This document shows, one piece after another, positions 10,759 through 19,579 of a DNA stretch of 64,000 nucleotides. Under the pieces are notes generated by a model. It was not told where the DNA came from and did no database searches. It worked only from the letters and a program-made list of their open reading frames with translations. The stretch is from Parvibaculum sp963696585 (GTDB lineage Bacteria; Pseudomonadota; Alphaproteobacteria; Parvibaculales; Parvibaculaceae): assembly GCA_963696585.1 (NCBI GenBank), contig CAVOKW010000031.1:1-64000 (forward strand). Reading direction: 5' to 3'. Within the stretch, counting starts at the first letter, position 1. Each line of letters begins with the position of its first letter. The position numbers and the translations under genes are program-made.

Positions 10759-11190
10759 ATGACACGTCCCATGAACACGATGAAGAACACACCTGAAAAT
10801 GTGACCCCGCTGAAAATAGCCGATGCCGCCCGCGCCATCCGCCATGTTTTCGTGCGCGATCTGCTGCTTGAGGCGCATATCGGCATCTATCAGCATGAGC
10901 AGGGCCAGAGCCAGCCGATCCGCGTGAATGTTGATCTCACCGTCAATGAGGCCCATCACGACGACCAGATCGCCAACGTCGTGTCCTATGAAATCGTCGT
11001 CAATCGCATCCGCGACATTGTCGAGGAAGGACACCTGAATCTCGTCGAGACCCTGGCCGAACGCATTGCCGCCGCCTGTCTGGAGGATGAGCGCGTGGCC
11101 GTCGCGTTGGTGCGTGTGGAAAAGCTCGCCGTGATTCCGCAAGCCGCCAGTGTGGGTGTCGAAATCGAGCGCGTCAGGCCCCGCAATTAG
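10759..11190 (+). CDS. folB: Dihydroneopterin aldolase
   Basis: FolB converts 7,8-dihydroneopterin to 6-hydroxymethyl-dihydropterin and glycolaldehyde in folate synthesis. The 143-residue protein has the FolB core: LLLEAHIGIYQHEQGQSQPI near the start of the domain with the substrate-binding Glu, then SYEIVVNRIRDIV, LVETLAERIA and VRVEKLAVIP with the catalytic Lys. About 25 residues precede the domain, so a later ATG (the frame has three in the first seven codons) may be used; AAAGGGA lies just before ATG 10759. Follows the FolM-like SDR in the same operon; no terminator is seen after it. Confidence 0.93.
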   Translation: MTRPMNTMKNTPENVTPLKIADAARAIRHVFVRDLLLEAHIGIYQHEQGQSQPIRVNVDLTVNEAHHDDQIANVVSYEIVVNRIRDIVEEGHLNLVETLAERIAAACLEDERVAVALVRVEKLAVIPQAASVGVEIERVRPRN

Positions 11191-11583
11191 CCCTTCCCAT
11201 GGGTCGATTACAGCCAGGTAATTCGATTAATGAAATCAAGGCTTTGGAGGCGTGAAACACCGGGTACGGAAGATTTGTACACAGTGCATTCTGCCCCCCT
11301 GCCAGACCCGGTTTTCCATGTCAAGATGACCAACGCCACAAGACGCCTTGTCACACATGCGAAATAAGTCAATATATTCAATGACTTGGTTTTTGCCGAA
11401 AATTCAGGCGGCGTCATAAAAGTTAATTGTTACAAGACCTTGACGGTTGCGCGCAGGGAAGTTTCAACAAACTTATCCACAGCCTGATCGCGATGTTCAA
11501 ACGCAGTCCCCGGGACCCGATCCGGGCTGATAGGTTCAGGGCGGGGGCCTTTATTCGGGGCCCGCGCAACAGCCAAGAGTGAC
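11191..11583. other. Non-coding gap between folB and uvrC
   Basis: 393 bases with no convincing gene on either strand. The middle (about 11340-11440) is AT-richer than its surroundings and probably holds the uvrC promoter. A GTTC-N7-GTCC sequence at 11495-11509 is one base from the alphaproteobacterial LexA half-site pair, but alone it is weak. No tRNA or riboswitch fold was recognised. Confidence 0.5.
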
Positions 11584-13545
11584 ATGGATAATCCGGAAAA
11601 TAATGCAGTAAAAACAGCCGCTTCCCCTCGCCCGGTCGGGCCGGGGGTCATTGCCGAACGCGTCAAATTGCTGCCCGACAGCCCCGGCGTCTATCGCATG
11701 TATGACGCCAATGGCGATGTGCTCTATGTCGGCAAGGCCCGCAGCCTGAAAAAGCGCGTCGCCAATTACACCAAGCTGCTTGGCCATACCAATCGCATTG
11801 CCCGGATGATCGCGGCAACCGCCTCGATGGAATTCATCACCACCGCGACCGAAACCGACGCGCTGCTGCTCGAAGCCAATCTGATCAAGCGCCTGAAACC
11901 GCGCTACAACGTGCTGATGCGCGACGACAAAAGTTTTCCGCATATCCTGCTGACCGGCGATCACGACTTTCCGCAAGTGCTCAAGCATCGCGGCAATCGC
12001 TCGCAGAAGGGCGATTATTTCGGACCCTTTGCCGGTGCAGGTGCCGTCAACACGACGCTCAATGCCTTGCAGAAGGCGTTTCTCCTGCGCTCCTGCAGCG
12101 ACAGCGTTTTTGAAAGCCGCACGCGGCCTTGCCTGCTTTTCCAGATCAAGCGCTGCTCGGCGCCTTGCACCGGTGTCATTTCCAAAGAGGGCTATGCCGA
12201 ACTGGTGGCGGAAGCGCGTGATTTCCTGCGTGGCAAAAGCCGCAAGACGCAACGCGCGCTCGCGGACGCCATGGATGCCGCCGCCGCCGCCCTCGACTAT
12301 GAACGCGCCGCCATCTATCGCGACCGCATTCGCGCGCTGACGCAAATCCAGCAGCATCAAGGCATCAATCCGCGCACCGTACAGGAAGCCGATCTTTTTG
12401 CTGCCTTTCAGGAAGGCGGCCAGACTTGCATTCAGGTGTTCTTTTTCCGCGCCGGACAGAACTGGGGCAATCGCGCCTACTTCCCGCGTCATGACAAGGA
12501 CATGGAAATCGGCGAAGTGCTCGATGCCTTTCTGGCGCAATTCTATGAAGACCGTTTCCCGCCCCGCCTCGTTGTACTGAGCCATGAAGTGCCGGGCAAG
12601 GCCCTGCTGGCGCAGGCGCTGAGCATTCGCGCCGCGCGGCGCGTGGCAATCGGTGTGCCGCAGCGTGGCGAAAAGAAAGAGCTTGTCGCCCATGCCCTGA
12701 CCAATGCGCGTGAAGCCCTGGGCAGACGGCTGGCGGAATCGTCAAGCCAGCGCAAACTGCTCGAAGGTGTCGCGGAAATATTCGGCCTTGATGCCACGCC
12801 TGAGCGCATCGAGGTCTATGACAACAGCCATATTCAGGGATCAAAACCCGTGGGCGGCATGATCGTGGCCGGACCCGAAGGCTTCATGAAGTCGCAATAT
12901 CGCAAGTTCAACATCAAGACGGCAGGCATGGCGGGCGACACCAATCCCGAAACGCATAACAACAACGACATCGCCATGATGCGCGAAGTGTTGACGCGCC
13001 GCTTTGCGCGCCTGCTGAAGGAAGACGGCGAGGAAACATCGGAAGTGGCGCGCGAGGCTGCCTGGCCAGACATCATCCTGATTGACGGTGGTCAGGGCCA
13101 GTACAATGTGGCGCGCGAGGTGCTGAACGAGCTCGGCATCGACAGTGTTCTGATTGTCGGCGTTGCCAAGGGGCCGGAACGCGACGCAGGCCGCGAACGC
13201 TTCTTCATGGAAGGCCGGGCGCCCTTCATGCTCGAACCGAAAAACCCGGTGCTTTATTATCTCCAGCGCCTGCGCGACGAGGCCCATCGCTATGCCATTG
13301 GCAGCCACAGGGTCCGCCGCTCCAAGGCAATCACCGCCAATCCGCTTGACGAGATTGCGGGCATTGGCCCCAGCCGCAAACGCGCCCTTTTGAAACATTT
13401 CGGCTCGGCCCGATCCGTCGCCCGGGCCGGTGTCAGCGATCTGATGGCCGTGGAGGGCATCAGCGAGAAGGTGGCGCAACTCATTTACGATCATTTTCAC
13501 GGGACCGCAGAAAGCACACCTGCCCCCCTCAACAAATCCCTTTAG
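11584..13545 (+). CDS. uvrC: Excinuclease ABC subunit C
   Basis: UvrC makes both incisions in nucleotide excision repair. The 653-residue protein has the N-terminal GIY-YIG nuclease (GVYRMYDANGDVLYVGKARS, near residues 35-55), a cysteine cluster in the linker, a UVR motif (AAALDYERAAIYRDRIRAL) that contacts UvrB, the C-terminal RNase H-like nuclease (EVYDNSHIQGS, IILIDGGQGQ) and paired helix-hairpin-helix motifs at the end (IAGIGPSRKRALLKHFGS, VEGISEKVAQLI). All expected domains are present. pgsA follows after 6 bases, so the two are likely co-transcribed. Confidence 0.98.
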   Translation: MDNPENNAVKTAASPRPVGPGVIAERVKLLPDSPGVYRMYDANGDVLYVGKARSLKKRVANYTKLLGHTNRIARMIAATASMEFITTATETDALLLEANLIKRLKPRYNVLMRDDKSFPHILLTGDHDFPQVLKHRGNRSQKGDYFGPFAGAGAVNTTLNALQKAFLLRSCSDSVFESRTRPCLLFQIKRCSAPCTGVISKEGYAELVAEARDFLRGKSRKTQRALADAMDAAAAALDYERAAIYRDRIRALTQIQQHQGINPRTVQEADLFAAFQEGGQTCIQVFFFRAGQNWGNRAYFPRHDKDMEIGEVLDAFLAQFYEDRFPPRLVVLSHEVPGKALLAQALSIRAARRVAIGVPQRGEKKELVAHALTNAREALGRRLAESSSQRKLLEGVAEIFGLDATPERIEVYDNSHIQGSKPVGGMIVAGPEGFMKSQYRKFNIKTAGMAGDTNPETHNNNDIAMMREVLTRRFARLLKEDGEETSEVAREAAWPDIILIDGGQGQYNVAREVLNELGIDSVLIVGVAKGPERDAGRERFFMEGRAPFMLEPKNPVLYYLQRLRDEAHRYAIGSHRVRRSKAITANPLDEIAGIGPSRKRALLKHFGSARSVARAGVSDLMAVEGISEKVAQLIYDHFHGTAESTPAPLNKSL

Positions 13546-13551
13546 GGTGAT

Positions 13552-14163
13552 ATGGTGCCATCAGCACCTATCAGACCGGTACAAATCATGGCCACCAGCC
13601 TGCCCAATCTTCTGACCTATTTCCGCATGGCCATGGTGCCCGCGATTGTTGCCGCTTTTTATCTGCGCGGCGATCTCGGCCACTGGACGGCGCTGTTCAT
13701 CTTCGTTCTTGCCGCTGTCACGGACTTCTTTGACGGCTATCTCGCGCGCGCCTGGGAACAGCAATCAACACTTGGCCGAATGCTCGACCCCATTGCCGAC
13801 AAGCTGCTCGTCGCTGCCGTGCTGCTGGTGCTGACCAAGGAAGGCGAAATCTATGGCTTTTCGCTCTGGGCCGCGCTCATCATTCTCTGCCGCGAAATCC
13901 TGGTCTCCGGTCTGCGCGAATTTCTGGCCGAACTGCGCGTCAGCGTGCCGGTGACGCAGCTTGCCAAATGGAAAACCGCGATCCAGATGGTCGCCCTTTC
14001 CTTCATGCTGGCAGGGCCTGCTGCCGACAAATATCTGCCTGGCACCTCGGAAATCGGTCTGGCGCTGCTCTGGGCCGCCGCCATTCTGACGCTCTATACG
14101 GGTTATGACTATTTCCGTGCCGGCATTGGCCATCTCACCGCCGCCGACGGACAAGGCAAATGA
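13552..14163 (+). CDS. pgsA: CDP-diacylglycerol-glycerol-3-phosphate 3-phosphatidyltransferase
   Basis: PgsA makes phosphatidylglycerol-phosphate from CDP-diacylglycerol and glycerol-3-phosphate in the inner membrane. The CDP-alcohol phosphotransferase signature DG-x2-AR-x8-G-x3-D-x3-D is intact (DGYLAR, then G, D and D in GRMLDPIADK), in a protein with four to six hydrophobic helices. ATG 13552 has AGGGTG five bases upstream; ATG 13588 (MATSLPNLLTYFR) is the start that would best match the family's usual length, so the true N-terminus may be 12 residues shorter. The stop overlaps the moaD start (ATGA). Confidence 0.95.
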   Translation: MVPSAPIRPVQIMATSLPNLLTYFRMAMVPAIVAAFYLRGDLGHWTALFIFVLAAVTDFFDGYLARAWEQQSTLGRMLDPIADKLLVAAVLLVLTKEGEIYGFSLWAALIILCREILVSGLREFLAELRVSVPVTQLAKWKTAIQMVALSFMLAGPAADKYLPGTSEIGLALLWAAAILTLYTGYDYFRAGIGHLTAADGQGK

Positions 14164-14411
14164 AGATCCTCTATTTCGGCTCGCTCAGGGATCGCATCGG
14201 CCTTGGCGAGGAGGATGTGACAATCCCGGCCGGCATCAGCGATCTGCGCGGACTTGTCGCCTGGATGCGCGAGCGGAACGAGACTTATGCCGAGGCTTTT
14301 GCCTCGCTCGATTTTCTGCGCGCCGCCATCGATCAGGAACATGTGAGCTTCGATGCGCCGATCACGGGCGCTTATGAAATCGCCTTCTTCCCGCCCGTCA
14401 CCGGGGGCTGA
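14160..14411 (+). CDS. moaD: Molybdopterin synthase sulfur carrier subunit
   Basis: An 83-residue ubiquitin-like protein ending in the required diglycine (FFPPVTGG), the site that carries the thiocarboxylate used to put two sulfurs into precursor Z. The N-terminus MKILYFGSLRDRIGLGEEDV is typical. It overlaps pgsA by 4 bases and is followed one base later by moaE, which encodes the other half of the synthase. Confidence 0.96.
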   Translation: MKILYFGSLRDRIGLGEEDVTIPAGISDLRGLVAWMRERNETYAEAFASLDFLRAAIDQEHVSFDAPITGAYEIAFFPPVTGG

Positions 14412-14412
14412 C

Positions 14413-14862
14413 ATGATCCGCATTCAGCACGAGGACTTCGACATCTCGTCTGAAATCGAGAGCCTGACGGCGGGACGCACCGACATTGGCGCCATCGTCA
14501 CCTTCACCGGTCTGGTGCGCGATCTGAATGCGGGCGATAAGGTTTCAACGCTCGAACTTGAGCATTATCCCGGCATGACGGAAAAGGAACTCACCCGCAT
14601 CGAGGCGGAGGCACATGCGCGCTGGAACCTGCAAGCGAGCCTCATCATCCATCGCATCGGCAAGCTCGCGCCGGGCGACAATATCGTGCTCGTCCTCACC
14701 GCCTCAGCGCATCGCGGCGACGCCTTCAAGGCGGCAGCGTTCCTGATGGATTATCTCAAAACCCGCGCGCCCTTCTGGAAACGCGAAGGCGACGGCGCAT
14801 CCGCCAAATGGGTCGATGCCCGCGCGAGCGACGACGAAGCTGCAAAACGCTGGGAGCGATAA
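14413..14862 (+). CDS. moaE: Molybdopterin synthase catalytic subunit
   Basis: MoaE (149 residues) binds two MoaD tails and converts precursor Z to molybdopterin. Seen here: GAIVTFTGLVRD near residue 30, LELEHYPGMTEKEL, HRIGKLAPGDNIVLVLTASAHR and the catalytic lysine segment RAPFWKRE near residue 120. The start at 14413 lies one base past the moaD stop; the frame remains open upstream but only inside moaD. A repeat array follows. Confidence 0.97.
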   Translation: MIRIQHEDFDISSEIESLTAGRTDIGAIVTFTGLVRDLNAGDKVSTLELEHYPGMTEKELTRIEAEAHARWNLQASLIIHRIGKLAPGDNIVLVLTASAHRGDAFKAAAFLMDYLKTRAPFWKREGDGASAKWVDARASDDEAAKRWER

Positions 14863-14874
14863 GACCATCCCGGC

Positions 14875-15598
14875 GCGTCACCCCGGGATTTAGTCCCGGG
14901 ATCCGGCAAGCATTCGTAATTTTCTCTGAAGCTCATGGATCCCGGCAACAAGTGCCGGGATGACATTCAACTTTTGTCCGTCATGCCCCGCTTCAGGCGG
15001 GGCATCCACGACAACGCGCCGTGTCATTGCCGGGCTTGACCCGGCAATCCAGAGCAACAAACCCTGAGGCACGTATCCCTGGATGCCCGGATCAAGTCCG
15101 GGCATGACAGGAATATGGGGCTGTCATCCCGGGATCCGGCAAGCATTCGTAATTTTCTCTGAAGCCCATGGGTCCCGGCAACAAGTGCCGGGATGACATT
15201 CAACTTTTGTCCGTCATGCCCCGCTTCAGGCGGGGCATCCACGACAACGCGCCGTGTCATTGCCGGGCTTGACCCGGCAATCCAGAGCAACAAACCCTGA
15301 GGCACGTATCCCTGGATGCCCGGATCAAGTCCGGGCATGACAGGAATATGGGGCTGTCACCCCGGCCTGTGCCGAGATCCACCTTGAGTGTCATTGCAAG
15401 CAAAAGATCCAGACCGACAGATGGATTGCCACGGCGCTGCGCGCCTCGCAATGACGCGGGACGGGATGACGACCTGAGCCCTCCCCCCTTGCGGGGGAGG
15501 GTTGGGTGGGGGGTGCTATCGATGAAGGGTTCCCCTCACCCGGAGCGCTGTCGCGCTCCGACCTCTCCCTCAAGGGGAGAGGTGAAGGAAGCAGGGAA
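14875..15598. repeat. Composite palindromic repeat cluster with a 233-bp tandem duplication
   Basis: CATTCGTAATTTTCTCTGAA occurs at 14911 and 15144, so a 233-bp unit is present twice. Each unit carries 29-nt hairpins with arms CCCGGCA/TGCCGGG (14936-14964), GCCCCGC/GCGGGGC, TGCCGGG/CCCGGCA and GCCCGGA/TCCGGGC. Right of it lie a divergent longer relative (ATTGCCACGGCGCTGCGCGC onward, near 15423) and the CCTCCCCC and CTCTCCC palindromes also seen at 5.8-6.6 kb. No gene is credible in this 747-base gap between moaE and ilvE. Confidence 0.9.
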
Positions 15599-15609
15599 GT
15601 AATAGGCGG

Positions 15610-16506
15610 TTACGCGCGCGCAGCGACTTTCACTGCCGGGTTCACCGCCGCCATATAGTCTTCAAACAGCGTCTGGGTGATGACGCCTGGCGTATAGCGA
15701 TGCGGGCCGATTTCGCCAACCGGCGTCACTTCAGCGGCGGTGCCGGTGATGAAGCATTCCGAGAATGTCGAAAGTTCATCCGGCAGGATGTGACGCTCGA
15801 CAAGCTGCATCCCGCGGGCGCGCGCAAGGTCCACAACCGTCTGGCGCGTGATGCCATTGAGGAAGCAATCCGGCGTCGGTGCATGGATGACGCCATCTTT
15901 CACGAAGAAAATATTCGCGCCCGTCGCTTCGGCCACGTAGCCGCGATAGTCATACATCAGCGCGTCGGCATAGCCCTTGTTCTCGGCGGCATGTTTGGAG
16001 ATCGTGCAGATCATGTAGAGACCTGCCGCCTTGGCGTGAGACGGCGCCGTCTCGGGCGAGGGACGCTTATACTGCGCGATGTCGAGGCGAATGCCTTTCT
16101 TGCGCTGCTCAGGATCGAAATAGGAGGGCCAGGCCCAGGCGGCAACCGCGAAATTGATACGGTTCTTCTGCGCGCTCACACCCATCATCTCGCTGCCGCG
16201 CCACGCAACCGGGCGCAGATAGCCATCAACGAGCTTCTGGGCTTTCAGCGCCGCATTGCAGGCCGCGTCGATTTCATCGAGCGAATAGGGAATCTCGAAG
16301 CCAAGGATCCTGGCCGAATTGACCAGCCGCTCCGAATGCTCACGCAGCTTGAAAACCTCGCCACCATAAGCGCGGCAACCTTCAAACACGCAGCTCGCAT
16401 AATGCAGACCATGCGTCAGGACGTGGATCTTGGCATCCGCCCACGGCACCAACTCGCCATTATACCAGATAAAGCCATCACGCTGATCGAAAGGAATGTC
16501 TGCCAT
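15610..16506 (-). CDS. ilvE: Branched-chain amino acid aminotransferase
   Basis: A fold-type IV PLP enzyme of 298 residues that makes the last step of valine, leucine and isoleucine synthesis. Motifs seen: IWYNGELVPWADAKIHVLTHGLHYASCVFEG at the start (read across several turns), the PLP lysine in SHAKAAGLYM, and DALMYDYRGYVAEATGANIFF, LNGITRQTVVDLA and FITGTAAEVTPV, all diagnostic for IlvE. Divergent from the MarR/PetP-like gene, which is the arrangement known near petPR in purple Alphaproteobacteria. Its 3' end abuts the repeat array. Confidence 0.96.
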   Translation of the reverse strand: MADIPFDQRDGFIWYNGELVPWADAKIHVLTHGLHYASCVFEGCRAYGGEVFKLREHSERLVNSARILGFEIPYSLDEIDAACNAALKAQKLVDGYLRPVAWRGSEMMGVSAQKNRINFAVAAWAWPSYFDPEQRKKGIRLDIAQYKRPSPETAPSHAKAAGLYMICTISKHAAENKGYADALMYDYRGYVAEATGANIFFVKDGVIHAPTPDCFLNGITRQTVVDLARARGMQLVERHILPDELSTFSECFITGTAAEVTPVGEIGPHRYTPGVITQTLFEDYMAAVNPAVKVAARA

Positions 16507-16698
16507 GTCTCTGTTCCTGTTTTGCCGCCTTGCTCAGGGTTTTGCGGCATCCTGCCCTGCGACCCCTCTTGAGGGGGGATTTGCTGGTGACAGCCTATTC
16601 AGGCGAACATCCTGTAATGTTCTAAAGGACGAGTCGACTGTACGTTTTGACGCTATTCTGTCTGAAGCAGCTTGCAACTGGTAGCATCCGGACTAAAA

Positions 16699-16719
16699 TA
16701 TGTCAACAAGGCTGACATA
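16699..16719. promoter_or_regulatory. Inverted repeat before the MarR gene, probable operator
   Basis: A perfect 7-bp inverted repeat, TATGTCA (16699-16705) and TGACATA (16713-16719), separated by 7 bases and ending five bases before the GTG start of the MarR-family gene. Size and placement fit a site bound by a MarR dimer for autoregulation. The 218-base gap with ilvE holds both divergent promoters, so it could also influence ilvE. Binding is inferred. Confidence 0.55.
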
Positions 16720-16724
16720 AAAGC

Positions 16725-17291
16725 GTGGAAACATTGAAAACACGAACAAAATCAGAGATTAAGAGCCCCGGCCAACATCCGGCAGGTGAGCAGGCTTTGA
16801 TCGAGGTCATTGAGCTGCTGTTCTTCGCCTATCGCGACTTCATCAGCGACCCGGACGCCATTCTGGCCGAGTTTGACTTTGGCCGCGCCCATCACCGCGT
16901 CATCCATTTCGTCGGGCGAAATCCCGGTATCACCGTCGCTGACCTTCTGAATATTCTGCGCATCACCAAGCAATCGCTCGCCCGCGTGCTCAAGCAACTG
17001 ATCGAGGATGGCTTTATCGAGCAAGTGACGGGTCGGCAGGATCGCCGTCAGCGCCTGCTCTATCTGACAGCCTCGGGACGCGCCTTGCAGGACCGCCTCG
17101 CCGAGCCACAGCGCCAGCGCGTGAGCGCCGCACTCGAAGCGGCAGGCCCCGGCGCACAGGCCGCCTGGCGTTCCGTCATGCTGGCTCTGCTGAACGAGGA
17201 AAACCGGCTTGATGTGGAAAAGCGCATTACCGCGCCCTCGCCTGCCATGACCCCGCTTCGGGCGCCGGGCAAAGGGTCCAATCATGACTGA
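16725..17291 (+). CDS. MarR-family transcriptional regulator, PetP-like
   Basis: A 188-residue winged-helix regulator with the MarR core: HHRVIHFVGRNPGITVADLL, the recognition region RITKQSLARVLKQLIEDGFI and the wing GRQDRRQRLLYLTASGR. It starts at GTG 16725, directly after a 7+7 inverted repeat likely to be its own operator, and overlaps the response regulator downstream by 8 bases. In Rhodobacter the equivalent pair petP/petR controls cytochrome bc1 genes; here petABC lies 16 kb away, so that link is only suggested by homology. Confidence 0.88.
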   Translation: METLKTRTKSEIKSPGQHPAGEQALIEVIELLFFAYRDFISDPDAILAEFDFGRAHHRVIHFVGRNPGITVADLLNILRITKQSLARVLKQLIEDGFIEQVTGRQDRRQRLLYLTASGRALQDRLAEPQRQRVSAALEAAGPGAQAAWRSVMLALLNEENRLDVEKRITAPSPAMTPLRAPGKGSNHD

Positions 17292-17997
17292 AGCCAAGAC
17301 CCCGGAGCTCTCGCCACCGCCGCTCAGCGATGATGCGCCCCATATTCTCGTTGTCGATGACGATCGCCGCATTCGCGAACTGCTCAAACGCTATCTGACG
17401 GATAATGGCTACCGCGTGACCATTGCCGAAAGCGCGGCCGAAGCCCGCGCCCGTCTGGCGGGCCTCACCTTCGATCTTCTGGTGCTTGATGTGATGATGC
17501 CCGGCGAAACCGGCTTTGAACTCACCACCGCATTGCGACGCACATCCAACATACCCATTCTGATGCTCACGGCACGCGGTGAATCCGGTGACCGCATTGA
17601 GGGACTTGAGCGCGGTGTTGATGATTATCTCGCCAAACCCTTTGAGCCACGTGAATTATTGTTGCGCATCGGCACGATCCTGCGCCGCGCCCGCACAGGC
17701 GACACGACGCGCGAAGAAATCGCGCTGGGTGAAACAAGCTTCAATGTGACGCGCGGGGAATTGCGCCGTGGCGATGAAATCATCCGCCTGACGACGCGCG
17801 AAATCCAGCTCATGCGGATTTTCGCCACCCATCCCGGCCAGTCGCTTTCGCGTCTCGACCTCTGCGAGAACGAGGCGGCTGAACGCTCCATCGATGTGCA
17901 GATCAATCGCCTGCGCCGAAAAATCGAGGATGATCCCCGCAACCCCGTCTATCTCCAGACAGTGCGCGGCGAAGGCTATATGCTGTTGCCCGATTAA
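17284..17997 (+). CDS. OmpR-family response regulator, PetR-like
   Basis: A 237-residue response regulator. The receiver has acidic pocket DDD near residue 25, phospho-acceptor D69 in LLVLDVMMPG, and KPFEPRELLLR at its end; a winged-helix Trans_reg_C domain follows (LTTREIQLMRIFATHPGQSLSR, SIDVQINRLRRKIEDDP, VRGEGYMLL). It overlaps the MarR gene at its start and is followed 41 bases later by a histidine kinase, its probable partner. Likely a global sensor output shared by many Alphaproteobacteria; target genes are unknown. Confidence 0.93.
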   Translation: MTEAKTPELSPPPLSDDAPHILVVDDDRRIRELLKRYLTDNGYRVTIAESAAEARARLAGLTFDLLVLDVMMPGETGFELTTALRRTSNIPILMLTARGESGDRIEGLERGVDDYLAKPFEPRELLLRIGTILRRARTGDTTREEIALGETSFNVTRGELRRGDEIIRLTTREIQLMRIFATHPGQSLSRLDLCENEAAERSIDVQINRLRRKIEDDPRNPVYLQTVRGEGYMLLPD

Positions 17998-18038
17998 CAA
18001 GAAGCCGTCCTGCGGGACAATGATATTGGACGCGATTT

Positions 18039-19364
18039 TTGGCACTGCACCCTTTCACCTTTATCAAGCGAGCAATGCCAAGCGGACTCTATGCCCGCTC
18101 GCTGATCATCATCGTCGCGCCGATGGTGTTGTTGCAGCTTGTCGTGACTTACGTCTTTCTCGAACGTCATTGGCAACTCGTCACAGAGCGTCTCTCCGCG
18201 ACAACCGTTGCCGATATTTCATTGCTGCTGAATGATTATCTGGCCGATCCGACGGAAAAAACGGCAATGCGCCTGACCACCAGCGCCAATGAGAACCTGA
18301 AAATATCCGTGGCCTTTCTGACCGGTGAGCATCTGCCCGACACGCCGTCTTCCACCGGCGGTCTGCTTGAAAAATCACTGAGCCAGCAATTGCGCAAACA
18401 GGTGGCGCGGCCTTTCTGGATCAACACCTCGAAGTATCGCGACTATGTTGATATTCGCGTCGCTTATAATGGCGGCGTCATGCGCACGCTGGCGCCCGCC
18501 TCGCGTGTCTATGCCGCCAATTCGCATATCTTCCTTGTCTGGATGGCAGGCACCTCCATCGTGCTCATCACGGTTGCCGTTCTCTTTCTGCGCAACCAGA
18601 TAAGACCGATCGAGCGTCTGGCAGAGGCGGCTGAAAGTTTCGGCCTGGGCCGCGACATTCCTGCCTTTCGGCCCCATGGCGCATCCGAAGTGCGCCGCGC
18701 CGCCATCGCCTTTGAAAACATGCGCGCCCGCATCGCCCGTCACATCGATCAACGAACGGCCATGTTGTCAGGTGTGAGCCACGATCTGCGAACACCGCTG
18801 ACGCGCTTCAAGCTGCAACTCGCGATGCTCGGCAACGGGCCTGAAATCATCGACCTCAAGAATGATGTCGCCGAGATGGAACAGATGCTCGACGATTATC
18901 TGGAGTTTGTCCGTGGCCATGGCAGCGAACCCTCCGAGGAGGTCGATCTTGAAGAATTGCTCGACGAGATCAAACTCGATCAACACCGCAAGGGGCATGA
19001 CGTCAAGCTCGAAACCCATGGCGATCTCGCTGTCGTTATCCGCCGCAATGCCTTCAAGCGTTGCGCCATGAACATCATCGACAATGCCTGCAAATATGCG
19101 ACCCATGTCTGGGTGAGCGCGATCCGCGATGGCGACGGCATCGACATACTTGTCGATGATGATGGCGAGGGCATTCCCGAAGACCAGCTCGAACAGGTCT
19201 TCCGTCCCTTCTATCGCCTTGATGCCGCCCGCAATCTCGATAAAGGCGGCTCCGGCCTTGGTCTCGCCATTGCGCGCGACATTGCCCGCGGCCATGGCGG
19301 CGACATCACGCTGTCGCGCAGCCCCGTGGGCGGCCTTCGCGCTGTCATTCATGTGCCGGTCTGA
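18039..19364 (+). CDS. EnvZ-type sensor histidine kinase
   Basis: A 441-residue membrane kinase: helix near residues 22-41, a periplasmic loop of about 120 residues, helix near 164-185, HAMP region (QIRPIERLAEAAESFGLGRD), H-box with H248 in GVSHDLRTPLTRFK, N-box NIIDNACKYA, G1 DDDGEGIPED and G2 GSGLGLAIARDIARGHGG. The H-box wording is of the EnvZ class. It directly follows the OmpR-type regulator, so the two form a two-component system with the MarR gene in the same operon. The frame begins at TTG 18039; ATG 18075 is an alternative start. Overlaps the converging small membrane gene by 20 bases. Confidence 0.93.
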   Translation: MALHPFTFIKRAMPSGLYARSLIIIVAPMVLLQLVVTYVFLERHWQLVTERLSATTVADISLLLNDYLADPTEKTAMRLTTSANENLKISVAFLTGEHLPDTPSSTGGLLEKSLSQQLRKQVARPFWINTSKYRDYVDIRVAYNGGVMRTLAPASRVYAANSHIFLVWMAGTSIVLITVAVLFLRNQIRPIERLAEAAESFGLGRDIPAFRPHGASEVRRAAIAFENMRARIARHIDQRTAMLSGVSHDLRTPLTRFKLQLAMLGNGPEIIDLKNDVAEMEQMLDDYLEFVRGHGSEPSEEVDLEELLDEIKLDQHRKGHDVKLETHGDLAVVIRRNAFKRCAMNIIDNACKYATHVWVSAIRDGDGIDILVDDDGEGIPEDQLEQVFRPFYRLDAARNLDKGGSGLGLAIARDIARGHGGDITLSRSPVGGLRAVIHVPV

Positions 19365-19578
19365 TGCCGCGCCAACGGCGCAGGGCCACGAGAGACCATA
19401 TCGCCTCGACCACGCCAAAAGGCCAGGCCCCTTGCAAAAAACCATAAGCAGAGCCGAGAGCACAGGCCCCGGCAAAGCCCAGCACATACCAATGCGAGCG
19501 GTCCTCCAGCGCATAAGTGATGAGCATGGCGCTGACGGCGAAGAGTCCAAATAGCGTCAGTCCATCCATGACAGGCAT
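19345..19578 (-). CDS. Small inner-membrane protein of unknown function
   Basis: A 77-residue protein with three hydrophobic stretches (LTLFGLFAVSAMLITYAL, YVLGFAGACALGSAYGFL, WPFGVVEAIWSLVAL) ending in a basic tail. It begins one base after the proC stop on the same strand, so it is probably co-transcribed with ybjN and proC. No catalytic motif is visible. The alternative of a longer N-terminus (from 19617) would overlap proC. Supported by position and hydrophobic pattern only. Confidence 0.6.
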   Translation of the reverse strand: MPVMDGLTLFGLFAVSAMLITYALEDRSHWYVLGFAGACALGSAYGFLQGAWPFGVVEAIWSLVALRRWRGIRPAHE

Positions 19579-19579
19579 G

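Noticed and set aside
11495..11509. Possible LexA box (GTTC-N7-GTCC) upstream of uvrC
   Set aside because: One base off the consensus, 75 bases from the start and unsupported by a second site.
16507..16724. Riboswitch or T-box in the ilvE-marR gap
   Set aside because: No recognised secondary structure or T-box sequence; only the short MarR-type palindrome.
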